Shown: positions 51,078 to 59,377, counted from the first letter of the stretch. The stretch is 64,000 nt of DNA from Gaiellasilicea sp963730405 (GCA_963730405.1 CAVSRW010000002.1:1-64000), one strand, 5' to 3'. Program-made: numbers and translations. Notes: generated from the sequence alone by a model not told the origin.

Positions 51078-51475
51078 CGTGCGCCCCCGTCGACGCTGAA
51101 TCCCTTGCGCAGCTCGGCCCACGTGCCGCCGTCGCGCTCGCTGAGCGAGACGTCGCCGACGGTGGTGTCGAGCAGCCGGCGCAAGCCGATCGTCTCGCCG
51201 CGCTCGCCTTCGAGCTCGCTCACGGTCCGCTCGCCGAGCGGGCCGACCGCGACGTCGATCGCGTCGTCGCCGACGCGGAGCACGACCTTCACCTCGCCCT
51301 CGTCGTCCTCGTCGTGCTCGAGCAGCGTCCCGAGCGCGAGCTGGAGGTCGTCGAGCACCTCGAGCGTGACGTCGTGCCGTGCCGCGATCCCGCCTATGAC
51401 GAGCCCCGCGACGATCGAGAAGTCCCGCTCGCGCGGGATGGTGATCTCGACGGTGTCCTGCACCTGCGCCTCCAT
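51074..51475 (-). CDS. RsbW/SpoIIAB-like anti-sigma factor lacking the ATP site
   Basis: A 133-residue protein with the outline of a GHKL anti-sigma kinase (TVEITIPRERDFSIVAGLVIGGIAA, VLDDLQLALGTLLEHDEDD, GLRRLLDTTVGDVSLSERDGG). However, the E-x-x-x-N of the N-box reads LGTLLEHD and the D-x-G-x-G box reads VGPLGERT. It probably binds the adjacent sigma factor without kinase activity, so release by an anti-anti-sigma phosphoswitch would not work the usual way (inference). It starts in a TGATG overlap with the DUF948 gene. Confidence 0.72.
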   Translation of the reverse strand: MEAQVQDTVEITIPRERDFSIVAGLVIGGIAARHDVTLEVLDDLQLALGTLLEHDEDDEGEVKVVLRVGDDAIDVAVGPLGERTVSELEGERGETIGLRRLLDTTVGDVSLSERDGGTWAELRKGFSVDGGAR

Positions 51476-51942
51476 CAAGTCGTGCCGGCGTCGGCGGCGC
51501 GGAGCTCCTCTTCGAGGTCCCGCTCTCGCCGTGCGGCTGCTTCCTTCGCGCTCTGGACCGCCTCGCCGACGTCGCGGCGTGACTTGAGCGTCGCGAAGCC
51601 GTGCGTCAGCCCGGCTGCGAGGCCGGAGATCTTCTGCACCGGCCGCGTGATCGCGAAGCTCACGGCCCGTACGGCCGTGTCCGCGCTGTCCGCCATGTCA
51701 ACTGCGCTGTCCGTCACCCGGTCCACCTTGTCCAGCTGTCCGTTCACCTTGTCGACGCTCTCGCCGACCTTGTAGATGACCGGCAGCAGCTCGCGTTCCG
51801 TTCCTCTGATGAACGAAGAAAGGCGCGCGAAGGTTCCGCCCAGACGTACGAATGCGTAGCCGAGGCCGAGACCGACTGCGAGCAGGAAGACGGCGAGGGC
51901 GTATCTGGCGACATCGCCCGCGCTGGCGGCTAGAAGCTGCAC
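51475..51942 (-). CDS. DUF948-like membrane-anchored coiled-coil protein
   Basis: A 155-residue protein: transmembrane helix YALAVFLLAVGLGLGYAFV, then a heptad-rich region (GESVDKVNGQLDKVDRVTDSAVDMADSADTAV) as in general-stress DUF948/YtxG proteins, and a charged end (ARRERDLEEEL). It heads the anti-sigma/sigma operon, so it may be an envelope sensor or a regulon member. The -10 (TAGGAT) uses the mnmA stop codon. Confidence 0.8.
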   Translation of the reverse strand: MQLLAASAGDVARYALAVFLLAVGLGLGYAFVRLGGTFARLSSFIRGTERELLPVIYKVGESVDKVNGQLDKVDRVTDSAVDMADSADTAVRAVSFAITRPVQKISGLAAGLTHGFATLKSRRDVGEAVQSAKEAAARRERDLEEELRAADAGTT

Positions 51943-51948
51943 GGGCGC

Positions 51949-51954
51949 ATCCTA
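51949..51954 (-). promoter_or_regulatory. -10 hexamer TAGGAT for the DUF948-sigma operon
   Basis: TANNNT 6 bases before the GTG at 51942; its TAG is also the mnmA stop codon. Confidence 0.5.
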
Positions 51955-53214
51955 GTCGCGCGTCGCAGACGACACCACGCCCCAACCGACCACGGCGCCG
52001 TCGTCGTCGTACAGCGCGGCGATCTGGCCCGGCGCGACGCCGTAGGCCGGCCGCTCCAGGGCGAGCGCGAACCCGTCCGTCGTCGGCGTGACCCGGGCGG
52101 GCAGCGCGGGCGAGCGGTAGCGGAGCTTGGCCTCGACGCGCGTGGCCGACGTGTGGAGCGTGCCCCGGACGTCGACCTCCGAGCAGGCGAGCGACCCCCG
52201 CGGGCCGACGACGAGCGTGTTCGTCGCAGCGTCGGAACGCAGCGCGTAGAGCGGTTCGGGCGCGGCGACCCCGATCCCGCGGCGTTGCCCGGGTGTGTAG
52301 CGCCAGACGCCGTCGTGGCGCCCGAGCTCCCGGCCCTCCTCGTCGACGATCGCCCCGTCGGCGGCCCCGACCCCCTGGCGTTCGAGGAACGCACGGTAGT
52401 CGTCGCCTGCGAGGAAGCATGCCTCCTGGCTCTCGCGGCGCTCGGCGACCTCCAGGCCGGCGGCGCCCGCCTCGCCTCTCGTCTCCGCCTTGGTCTGCGC
52501 GCCGAGCGGGAACTCGATCCGGTCGAGCAGGGCGGGGTCGAGCGGGGCGAGCATGTAGGACTGATCCTTGTCGGGGTCGGCCGCGCGGGCGAGGAGCTTC
52601 CGGCCGTCGCGCTCGACGATCCGCGCGTAGTGCCCCGTCCAGAGCTTCGCTGCGCCGGCGCGGTCCGCGAACGCGAGCAGCTCGTCGAAGCGGAACTCGC
52701 CGTTGCAACGGCCGCACGGGTTGGGTGTCTCCCCACGCGCGTACGAGGCGACGAACGGGGCGACGACAGCGCGACGGAACGCCTCGCGCAGGTCGAGCGT
52801 CACGTGCGGGAGGCCGAGCGCATGGCACGTCTCGCGCGCTGCGATCACGGCCTCGGGCGAGCAGCAGGCGCGCTCGGAGTCGGGTCCGGCTGGGTCGAGC
52901 CAGAGGCGAAGCGTGACGCCGATCGCGTTCGGCCCCGCCCGGAGCAAGGCGACCGCGCTGTCGACACCGCCGCTCATCGCGACCGCTACGCGCTCGGCGT
53001 CGGGCGCGGCGCGAAAGACCTGCGCGAGCGCGTTTGCGAGCGCGTCGGCCGCGAGCGTCTCGCCCGGCACGGCAGCGGCCTCGAGCAGCGTCAGCCCGGC
53101 GAGCGGCAGGTCGAGCCCCGGCGCGTCGGCCTCGACGATGCGCTCGCCGTCGACGACGAGCCGCACGAACGCGAGCTCCTCACCACGCGCAGAGTCCCCG
53201 AAGACCTCGAGCAT
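51952..53214 (-). CDS. mnmA: tRNA-specific 2-thiouridylase MnmA with N-terminal extension
   Basis: A 420-residue enzyme that thiolates U34 of tRNA for Lys, Glu and Gln. The PP-loop AVAMSGGVDSAVAL starts near residue 78; the catalytic cysteine is in NPCGRCN and its partner in SQEACFLAGDDYRAFL; TPGQRRGIG and a C-terminal barrel follow. Usual MnmA starts directly at the PP-loop. The first 70 residues (FVRLVVDGERIVEADAPG, LTLLEAAAVPGETLAADALANAL) weakly resemble a cysteine-free IscU/NifU scaffold. Leaderless-type TACGCT at 6 bases. Confidence 0.93.
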   Translation of the reverse strand: MLEVFGDSARGEELAFVRLVVDGERIVEADAPGLDLPLAGLTLLEAAAVPGETLAADALANALAQVFRAAPDAERVAVAMSGGVDSAVALLRAGPNAIGVTLRLWLDPAGPDSERACCSPEAVIAARETCHALGLPHVTLDLREAFRRAVVAPFVASYARGETPNPCGRCNGEFRFDELLAFADRAGAAKLWTGHYARIVERDGRKLLARAADPDKDQSYMLAPLDPALLDRIEFPLGAQTKAETRGEAGAAGLEVAERRESQEACFLAGDDYRAFLERQGVGAADGAIVDEEGRELGRHDGVWRYTPGQRRGIGVAAPEPLYALRSDAATNTLVVGPRGSLACSEVDVRGTLHTSATRVEAKLRYRSPALPARVTPTTDGFALALERPAYGVAPGQIAALYDDDGAVVGWGVVSSATRD

Positions 53215-53220
53215 CGAGTC

Positions 53221-53226
53221 AGCGTA
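53221..53226 (-). promoter_or_regulatory. -10 hexamer TACGCT for mnmA
   Basis: TANNNT 6 bases before the mnmA ATG. Confidence 0.5.
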
Positions 53227-53254
53227 GCGGCCGGTCCCATTGGTTTTGGGAGGC

Positions 53255-53317
53255 GGGCCGACCCTTCAGGGGTCTTAGCGCGATCGGGATCCGCTTCCGC
53301 GGATCCCGATCTTGCGC
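53255..53317 (+). repeat. Two-hairpin interspersed repeat, copy 1
   Basis: GGGCCGACCCTTCAGGGG, then a perfect 12-base stem ATCGGGATCCGC/GCGGATCCCGAT with a TTCC loop (53283-53310), then CTTGCGC. The first hairpin is degenerate in this copy. Confidence 0.6.
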
Positions 53318-53514
53318 CGATAAGACTGCTCCACCCTGCCGATGCTTCCTTGCGCCGATGCGAACCTGGCTGAACCAGGTGGGTGCCGTGCCGGACGTCG
53401 ACGGGTGAGGTCTAGACCGGACCCAGGCTCCCTTCACGTGAGCGTTGGTTCACGTTTACGCGCAAGGCCACGTACAGGGTCGAGCAAGGAACAGTGTAAT
53501 GCGATCGGGGACGG

Positions 53515-53584
53515 CCGGGCCGCAGAAGCGGCCCCTTCAGGGGTTTGCGCGCCCGGAATCCGCTCCTGCGGATTCCGGGCATGC
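53515..53584 (+). repeat. Two-hairpin interspersed repeat, copy 2
   Basis: GGGCCGC-agaa-GCGGCCC, CTTCAGGGGTTTGCGC, then a perfect 13-base stem GCCCGGAATCCGC/GCGGATTCCGGGC with a TCCT loop (53551-53580). Confidence 0.6.
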
Positions 53585-53589
53585 GACGG

Positions 53590-54015
53590 CTAGCGAGCCG
53601 CGAAGCGCCAGCGGATCTGCTGGGTGCCGTCGATCCCGAGGCGCTGCGCGAGGGCCTCGGTGAGCTCGAACTGGCGGCCCTGCCGCTTCATCGTGTTGTC
53701 GATCACCTCGGTGAGCACCTCGGTGCCGCCGTAGGAGATGTAGAGCTTGGCGCCGCACGGCAGCACCGGGTGCGTGACCCCCAGCGAGCGGTTCGTGAGG
53801 ATGCGCTGGCAGGTCGTTCGCTCGGCGTCGCTCGGGGCGCCGCGAGAGCCGGCGAGGGCGTTGTACCAACCGGTCTCGGCGACCGTGACCGGCCGGGGCT
53901 GGCCGGGCGAAGCCTCGTCTTCGCGCACCTCCCGGCTCAGAGCCAGAGCGGCGACCGCCGCGAGCAGGGCGACGGCGGCCAGAGCCACCGCCCGCTGGAG
54001 GATGCCCAGGCTCAC
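53590..54015 (-). CDS. Membrane-anchored RlpA-like double-psi beta-barrel protein
   Basis: A 141-residue protein from the GTG at 54015. One N-terminal membrane helix (AVALAAVALLAAVAALAL) is followed by an RlpA-like barrel: RTTCQRILTNRSLGVTHPVLPCGAKLYISYGG and LTEALAQRLGIDGTQQIRW. Two cysteines could form a disulfide. RlpA proteins bind denuded glycan at septa, and some are transglycosylases; the catalytic residues cannot be confirmed here. It is coupled by GTGA to the EP-repeat gene. Confidence 0.78.
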   Translation of the reverse strand: MSLGILQRAVALAAVALLAAVAALALSREVREDEASPGQPRPVTVAETGWYNALAGSRGAPSDAERTTCQRILTNRSLGVTHPVLPCGAKLYISYGGTEVLTEVIDNTMKRQGRQFELTEALAQRLGIDGTQQIRWRFAAR

Positions 54016-54725
54016 GAGGGGATCGCGAGCAGGTCCCCGAACGACTCGCGCACGAGGTCGTCGAACTCGGCGGGCAGGGTGCCGTCGGGCCGGGCGAAGT
54101 CCCGCAGGTAGACAACGAGGTAGCCCCACTCGTCGTCGCGTGCCGGGTCCTCACCCACGCGGTCGCGGGTCAGCCGCTCGAGCTCCCAGAGGTTCCACTC
54201 CTGCGGCTGCGAGGGCAGCGGCAGCGTCGCGACGGCGGCAGGCTCGGGCTCGTACTCGGGCTCCGGTTCGGGCTCCGGTTCGGGATCCGGCTCCGGTTCG
54301 GGATCCGGGACGACCGTGAGCTTCAGCGGCTCCTCCGGTGCGACCTCTTCGACAGCCTCGTCGGGCGCCTGCGGCTCCGCGGGTTGCGGCTCGGCGGTCG
54401 GGAGGGCTTCCGGCTCCGGCTCCGCTCCCGGCTCGGGTTCCGGCTCGGGCTCGGGCTCCGACTCGATGGCCGCCTCGGGTTCCGCGGTCTCCCTGTCGGC
54501 GGGCTCGAGGACGCCGACCTCGTCGACGGTCGCGTCGGCGGCCGCCGCGCCGGCGGTTCGACGACTGCGCCAGGCGGCCAGCTCGAGCGCGACCGTGAGC
54601 CCATAGGCAACCGCCATCACGGCGACGACCTGGGCGACGGAGAAGTTGAGCAGGCCGGCGACGAGCGCGACGGCGATCAGGAAGAACGCTTCGAGCGCGA
54701 AGCGCGGCCAGAAGCGACCGAGCAC
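54012..54725 (-). CDS. Two-helix membrane protein with Glu-Pro repeat linker
   Basis: A 237-residue protein: two closely spaced N-terminal hydrophobic helices (FFLIAVALVAGLLNF, VVAVMAVAYGLTVALELA), a linker rich in E-P dipeptides (about 90 residues), and a compact C-terminal domain (WNLWELERLTRDRVGEDPARDDEWGYLVVYLRDFA). The rigid linker would hold the end domain away from the membrane. The C-terminal motif looks family-specific to actinobacteria; function unknown. It lies between the coiled-coil and RlpA-like genes. Confidence 0.75.
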   Translation of the reverse strand: MLGRFWPRFALEAFFLIAVALVAGLLNFSVAQVVAVMAVAYGLTVALELAAWRSRRTAGAAAADATVDEVGVLEPADRETAEPEAAIESEPEPEPEPEPGAEPEPEALPTAEPQPAEPQAPDEAVEEVAPEEPLKLTVVPDPEPEPDPEPEPEPEPEYEPEPAAVATLPLPSQPQEWNLWELERLTRDRVGEDPARDDEWGYLVVYLRDFARPDGTLPAEFDDLVRESFGDLLAIPS

Positions 54726-54734
54726 GGCCGCCGC

Positions 54735-55673
54735 CTACTTCTCGGGCTCGGGCTCCCCGCCCTCGGCCGGTTCCTCCCGCGCATCGTCCGCGGCGGAAGT
54801 CGGCGTCACGGGGGGAGCGTCCGGCTCGTCGTCCTCGCTCTGGTCCGGCTCGTGCACGTCGGCCGAGGGGTTCGTGACGGGCGGTGTCGAAACCGGCGGC
54901 GCGGCCGCGGGCTCGGCCGGTCGCGTCGGGATCGGCGAGGGTGTCGAGCTGCGTGCGATCTCGCTCTCGTTCGCTGCCATGATCGACGCGACGACCTGCG
55001 CGATCGCGGGCTCGCCGAGGCCGGCTGCCGCAAGCAGCTGCTCTGCGCCCTTCTGCGCGCGGGCCATCACGGCCGTCGCCTGCGCCCGTGCCCACTCGAG
55101 CGTCTGCTCGACCTCGGCGCGGGCGGAGTTCGTCAGCTCGGTCGCCTGATGGCGCGACTGCTCGAGCAGCCGGTTGCCGCGAGTCTCGGCCTCCCGCAGC
55201 TCGCGGGTCGAATCGGCGGTCGACTTCGTCAGGAGCTCGCGGGACTCGGCCTTCGCAGCGTTCACGATCTCCGCGCGCTGGCGCTCCGACTCGGCGCGAT
55301 AGCGCTCGATCTCGGCCTCGCGCTCCTGCAACTCGTGCTGCTTTGCGCGCACCTCCTCCTCGGTGCGCTGCATCTGCGCAGCCGAAGCGGTCTGTGCGTC
55401 GCGCTCGAGCGTGTCCGCGAACTCGGCCGCCGCGCGGATCAGGTGGAGGGAGTCCATCCGGACCGCATGCCCGGTGGGCTCGACGTTCGCGGTCTTCCGC
55501 GCCGCCTGCAGCACGCGCAGCTGCGCCTGCAGCTGCGCCGTGTGGCGCCGGAACGAGTCGAACGCCTCGCGAACGCTCTGCTCGTCGTACCCGTCGCCCG
55601 AGCGCTGCAGCTGCTCGAGGCTGGGAAGCGCGGTCAATCCCGCGGCCGAACGCTCTGACTCACCTGACGACAT
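54735..55673 (-). CDS. DivIVA-like coiled-coil protein
   Basis: A 312-residue soluble protein: SYDEQ-type N-terminal region (DGYDEQSVREAFDSFRRHTAQLQAQLRVLQ), about 140 residues of charged coiled coil (EEEVRAKQHELQEREAEIERYRAE), and a disordered proline/acid tail. It lacks the clear N-terminal DivIVA membrane-binding loop, so the assignment is by architecture only. It is first in a three-gene envelope operon. Confidence 0.7.
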   Translation of the reverse strand: MSSGESERSAAGLTALPSLEQLQRSGDGYDEQSVREAFDSFRRHTAQLQAQLRVLQAARKTANVEPTGHAVRMDSLHLIRAAAEFADTLERDAQTASAAQMQRTEEEVRAKQHELQEREAEIERYRAESERQRAEIVNAAKAESRELLTKSTADSTRELREAETRGNRLLEQSRHQATELTNSARAEVEQTLEWARAQATAVMARAQKGAEQLLAAAGLGEPAIAQVVASIMAANESEIARSSTPSPIPTRPAEPAAAPPVSTPPVTNPSADVHEPDQSEDDEPDAPPVTPTSAADDAREEPAEGGEPEPEK

Positions 55674-55761
55674 GGCTCTTCACGCTTTCTGGTTGCCTGG
55701 ACAGCCGCGGCGGCGGCTTGCCGAAAGTATGCCGTGTTCATCGGCTGTCGAACCGAATTTC

Positions 55762-57504
55762 TCAACCCGGTTGCTCGACGAGACGTATTCCGAGCTCGTC
55801 GAGCTGTTCCTGCGTCACCTCGGACGGCGCGCCGCTCATCGGGTCGACGCCGGCCTGGTTCTTCGGGAACGCGATCACGTCGCGGAGGTTCGGCTCACCC
55901 GCCAGCACCATCGTCATCCGGTCGATCCCGAGCGCGATCCCGCCCATCGGCGGCGCCCCCATCGCGAGCGCGTCGAGCAGGAAGCCGAACTTCGAGCGCT
56001 GCTCCTCCTCCGACAGCCCGAGCAGCTCGAAGACCTTTCGCTGGATCTCCGGCTCGTGGATCCTGAAGCTGCCGCCGCCGAGCTCGTTGCCGTTCACGAT
56101 CAGGTCGTACGTGTGCGCGAGCGCGTGCTCGGGATCCTCGTGGAAGCGGCCCTTCCACTCTTCGGTGGGCCGGGTGAACGGGTGGTGCACGGCCGTCCAG
56201 CGCCCCTCCTCCTCGTCGCGCTCGAACATCGGGAAGTCGTGCACCCAGAGGAACGTGAACGCGCCCTCGTCGATCAGCCCGAGCTCCTTGCCGAGGTGGC
56301 TGCGAAGCGCCCCGAGGACGCGTGAGGTCGCCGGCCACGTGTCCGCGGCAAACAGAACGGTCGTCCCGGGGTCGCTGCGGAACTGCGTGAGCTCCTCCTC
56401 GGAGAGAAACTTCGCGATCGGCGAGCGCACCTCTCCCTCCTCGTCGTAGACGAGGTAGGCGAGCCCCTTCGCCCCCCACTCCTTCGCCAGCTCCTCGAGC
56501 TTGGCCAGGTCGCCGCGCGAGTGCTCCTGCGGCACGCGCAGGAAGCGCACTGCCTCCGCGCTCTTGAAAACGCCGAACTCGGAGCTGCGGGTCAACTCCG
56601 TCGCGTCCTCGATCTCGAGCCCGAAGCGCGTGTCCGGCTTATCGGTGCCGAAGCGGCGGTCGGCCTCGGCGTAGGTCATGCGCGGAAACGGCGTCTCGAT
56701 CTCGATCCCGAGTGCCTCGCGCCAGATCCGCGCGTACATCTGCTCCATCACCTGGTAGAGGAATTCCTCGTCCGGGAAGCTCATCTCGACATCGAGCTGC
56801 GTGATCTCCTGGACGCGGTCGGCGCGGAGATCCTCGTCCCGGAAGCAGATTGCGATCTGGTAGTAGCGGTCGAAGCCGGCGACCATGGTCAGCTGCTTGA
56901 GGATCTGGGGGCTCTGCGGCAGCGCGTAGAAGCGGCCCCTCTGCAGGCGCGCGGGGACGATGAAGTCGCGCGCTCCTTCCGGCGTCGGCTTGAAGAGGAT
57001 CGGCGTCTGGATGTCGAGGAAGCCGGCCGCCTCCATCTCGCGGCGGATGATCCCGACCATTTGCGCGCGCAGGGTGATGTTGCGCTGCAGCTTCTCGCGG
57101 CGCAGGTCGAGCCAGCGGTAGCGGAGGCGCAGCGTCTCGTCGACGTTCTCCTCGTCGAGCTGGAACGGCAGCGGCGTGGAGCGGCTGACGATCTCGAGGT
57201 CATCCACCTGCAGCTCGACCTCGCCCGTGGGCATGTTCGGGTTGACGGTCTCGGGGCTGCGCGCGACGAGCGTGCCCTCGGCGCGCAGGACGAACTCGTT
57301 CCGGATCTGATGCGCGAGCTCGGCCGCCTCGGGCGCCAGCTCGGGGTTGATCACGAGCTGCGTGACTCCACTGCTGTCCCGGAGATCGACGAAGATCAGG
57401 CCACCGTGGTCGCGTCGGCGCGCCGCCCAGCCGGCGAGGACCAGCTTCTCCCCGACGAGCTCCTTCTTCGGCTCGCCGGCCATGTGGGTGCGCCACCGCC
57501 TCAT
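55762..57504 (-). CDS. aspS: Aspartyl-tRNA synthetase
   Basis: A 580-residue bacterial-type AspRS: OB anticodon domain (LVLAGWAARRRDHGGLIFVDLRDSSG), catalytic domain with FLDIQTPILFKPTPEGARDFIVP, QSPQILKQ, FRDEDLRADRVQEITQLDVEMSF, a GAD insert, and GGIALGIDRMTMVL. The first 8 residues before MAGEPKKE may be spare; an internal ATG is available. The start overlaps the hisS stop, a common pairing. Confidence 0.96.
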   Translation of the reverse strand: MRRWRTHMAGEPKKELVGEKLVLAGWAARRRDHGGLIFVDLRDSSGVTQLVINPELAPEAAELAHQIRNEFVLRAEGTLVARSPETVNPNMPTGEVELQVDDLEIVSRSTPLPFQLDEENVDETLRLRYRWLDLRREKLQRNITLRAQMVGIIRREMEAAGFLDIQTPILFKPTPEGARDFIVPARLQRGRFYALPQSPQILKQLTMVAGFDRYYQIAICFRDEDLRADRVQEITQLDVEMSFPDEEFLYQVMEQMYARIWREALGIEIETPFPRMTYAEADRRFGTDKPDTRFGLEIEDATELTRSSEFGVFKSAEAVRFLRVPQEHSRGDLAKLEELAKEWGAKGLAYLVYDEEGEVRSPIAKFLSEEELTQFRSDPGTTVLFAADTWPATSRVLGALRSHLGKELGLIDEGAFTFLWVHDFPMFERDEEEGRWTAVHHPFTRPTEEWKGRFHEDPEHALAHTYDLIVNGNELGGGSFRIHEPEIQRKVFELLGLSEEEQRSKFGFLLDALAMGAPPMGGIALGIDRMTMVLAGEPNLRDVIAFPKNQAGVDPMSGAPSEVTQEQLDELGIRLVEQPG

Positions 57505-58736
57505 CGGGACAGTCTGCCGAGAACGTCCGCGTGGGCGACCGGTTCGTCCTGCGCTCCCTGGCGGCGGATCAGCGCGTCGCCCGGACGGAGGATCACCGTC
57601 GTGGGGGCTCCGGAGCGCCCTGCCTGCGTCAGCTGGCCCTTCAGCGAGCGGCCGGCGTAGTCGGCGTCGGCCGCGACACCGGCGTCGCGCAGCCCCTTCA
57701 GGAGCGGCGGCACGAGCTCACGCGGTACATCGGGCTCGCGTGCGATGAACACGTCGGCCCTCGGCGCCTCGACGTCGGCCACGCCTTCGTCCTCCATCGC
57801 GATCAGCAGCCGCTCGATTCCGGCGCCGAAGCCGACTCCCGGCGTCGGCGGGCCGCCGATCTCCTCGACCAGGTAGTCGTAGCGGCCCCCTCCCGAGATC
57901 GTCGCGTTCTCGTTGTCCATCGGCCCGACGAACTCCCAGGCGGTGCGCGAGTAGTAGTCGAGCCCGCGCACGAGCGTGGGCACGAGCTGGTACTCGACAC
58001 CGGTGGCGCCGAGGTCGGCGCGGACGGCGGCGAAGTGCGCCCGGCACGCAGCGCAGAGCGAGTCACCGATCTTCGGCGCGCCCTCCAGGAGCGAGCGCGT
58101 CCGCTCGTCCTTGACGTCGAAGACGCGCAGCGGGCTCGTGGTGAGCTTCTGCTTCGCCTCCTCGCCGAGCTCGCTCTCGTGCTCACGGAGCCACTCGGTC
58201 AGCCGCTCGACGTATGCCGGCCGGCACTCGCGGCAGCCGATCGAGTTCAGCTCCAGCCTGTAGTTCGCGATCCCGAGCCGGCGCAGCAACGTGTCGTAGA
58301 ACCCGATGATCTCGGCGTCGATCGCAGGGTCGTCGGTTCCGATCGCCTCGAGCGAGAGCTGCCAGTGCTCGCGATAGCGGCCGCGGCCCGGCGCCCCGTA
58401 GCGGTACATCGGCGCGATCGTGTAGAGCTTCTGCGGCTGCGGCTCGCGGTGAAGGCCGTGCTCGACGTACGCGCGCGCGATCGGCGCTGTCCCTTCCGGC
58501 CGCAGCGTCAGCGAGCGGTCCGAGCGGTCGGAGAACGTGTACATCTCCTTCTGGACGACGTCCGAGCCCTGGCCGGACGTCCGCAGGAAGAGATCGGTGT
58601 CCTCGAAGACGGGCGTCTGGATCGGCCGGTAGCCATAGAGACCGGCCAGCCGCTCCATCTCCCCCGTCACGCGCCGCCAGAGCGGCTGTTCGGACGGAAG
58701 GATGTCGTGCGTTCCGCGGGGCCGCTCGACCTTCAC
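57501..58736 (-). CDS. hisS: Histidyl-tRNA synthetase
   Basis: A 411-residue class II synthetase from the GTG at 58736 (VKVERPRGTHDILPSE). Motif 2 region LTLRPEGTAPIARAY and APMYRYGAPGRGRYREHWQ, histidine-specific LVRGLDYYSRTAWEF and GGGRYDYLVEE, and a C-terminal anticodon domain (DADYAGRSLKGQLTQAGRSGA) are present. A zinc-like C-R-E-C and C-A-A-C insert is present. Operon: MBL hydrolase-hisS-aspS. Confidence 0.95.
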   Translation of the reverse strand: MKVERPRGTHDILPSEQPLWRRVTGEMERLAGLYGYRPIQTPVFEDTDLFLRTSGQGSDVVQKEMYTFSDRSDRSLTLRPEGTAPIARAYVEHGLHREPQPQKLYTIAPMYRYGAPGRGRYREHWQLSLEAIGTDDPAIDAEIIGFYDTLLRRLGIANYRLELNSIGCRECRPAYVERLTEWLREHESELGEEAKQKLTTSPLRVFDVKDERTRSLLEGAPKIGDSLCAACRAHFAAVRADLGATGVEYQLVPTLVRGLDYYSRTAWEFVGPMDNENATISGGGRYDYLVEEIGGPPTPGVGFGAGIERLLIAMEDEGVADVEAPRADVFIAREPDVPRELVPPLLKGLRDAGVAADADYAGRSLKGQLTQAGRSGAPTTVILRPGDALIRRQGAQDEPVAHADVLGRLSR

Positions 58737-59368
58737 GCGCGGAGCTCGGCCAGGAACGGGTTGCTCGCGAGCTCGGTGCCAAGCGCCGTGTCCGGCCCGT
58801 GGCCCGAGTGGACGACCGTGTCGGGCGGGTACGAGTCCGCCAGCGATCGGATCGAAGCGAGCAGCGTGTCCCAGTCGCCGAACGGGAGATCGGTGCGGCC
58901 GACCGACCCGGAGAAGAGGACGTCGCCGGAGAAGAGGTGCCCGTCCGCGTAGTAGGAGAGGTGGCCGGGCGAGTGACCGGGCACGTGGCGGACCTGAAAT
59001 GCAATCCCGGCCGCATCGACCGCCTCGCCTCCGGCCAGCAGCGTCGCCTCGCCGGCGTAGGCACGGGTCGGGACGCCGACGAAATACGCGTCCGGGCGGC
59101 GAAAGACGTCCAGCTCGCCCTCGGGGAGCCACACCGGAGCTCCGGTCGAGTCGGCCAGTTCGGCGAGGGCGCCGAAGTGGTCGTAGTGGCCGTGCGTGAG
59201 CAGGATCGCGGCGCACGTCGCGCCGCGTGCCTCGAGCGCCCGCTCGATCTCGGACGCGTCGTCGCCAGGGTCGATCACGACGGCGTCGGTCGCCTCCTCG
59301 TCGGCGCGGACGAGGTAGCAGTTCGTCCCGATCTGGCCGAGAGAGAGCTGGTCGACGGCGAGCGCCAT
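58733..59368 (-). CDS. Metallo-beta-lactamase-fold hydrolase (glyoxalase II-like)
   Basis: A 211-residue hydrolase with the metal motif THGHYDH, further ligands in RHVPGHSPGHLSYY, LFSGDVLFSGSVGRTD and HSGHGPDT. It resembles the YcbL type often found upstream of hisS. It may hydrolyse thioesters. The ATG has TAGACT at 9 bases. Confidence 0.9.
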   Translation of the reverse strand: MALAVDQLSLGQIGTNCYLVRADEEATDAVVIDPGDDASEIERALEARGATCAAILLTHGHYDHFGALAELADSTGAPVWLPEGELDVFRRPDAYFVGVPTRAYAGEATLLAGGEAVDAAGIAFQVRHVPGHSPGHLSYYADGHLFSGDVLFSGSVGRTDLPFGDWDTLLASIRSLADSYPPDTVVHSGHGPDTALGTELASNPFLAELRA

Positions 59369-59377
59369 GGGCGGATG

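Larger units (their letters stand above)
53215..53589. other. 375-base gap without a gene, carrying two repeat copies
   Basis: No convincing ORF on either strand. It holds the mnmA -10, two copies of a two-hairpin repeat, a direct repeat TTGCGCCGAT (53312-53321 and 53350-53359), an inverted GGTCTAGACC at 53409-53418 and a CCTGG-ctgaa-CCAGG hairpin. A small RNA is possible but not demonstrated. Confidence 0.5.

Noticed and set aside
53219..53593. Short ORFs in the mnmA upstream gap
   Set aside because: They cross the palindromic repeats, lack ribosome sites and show no codon pattern typical of this genome.
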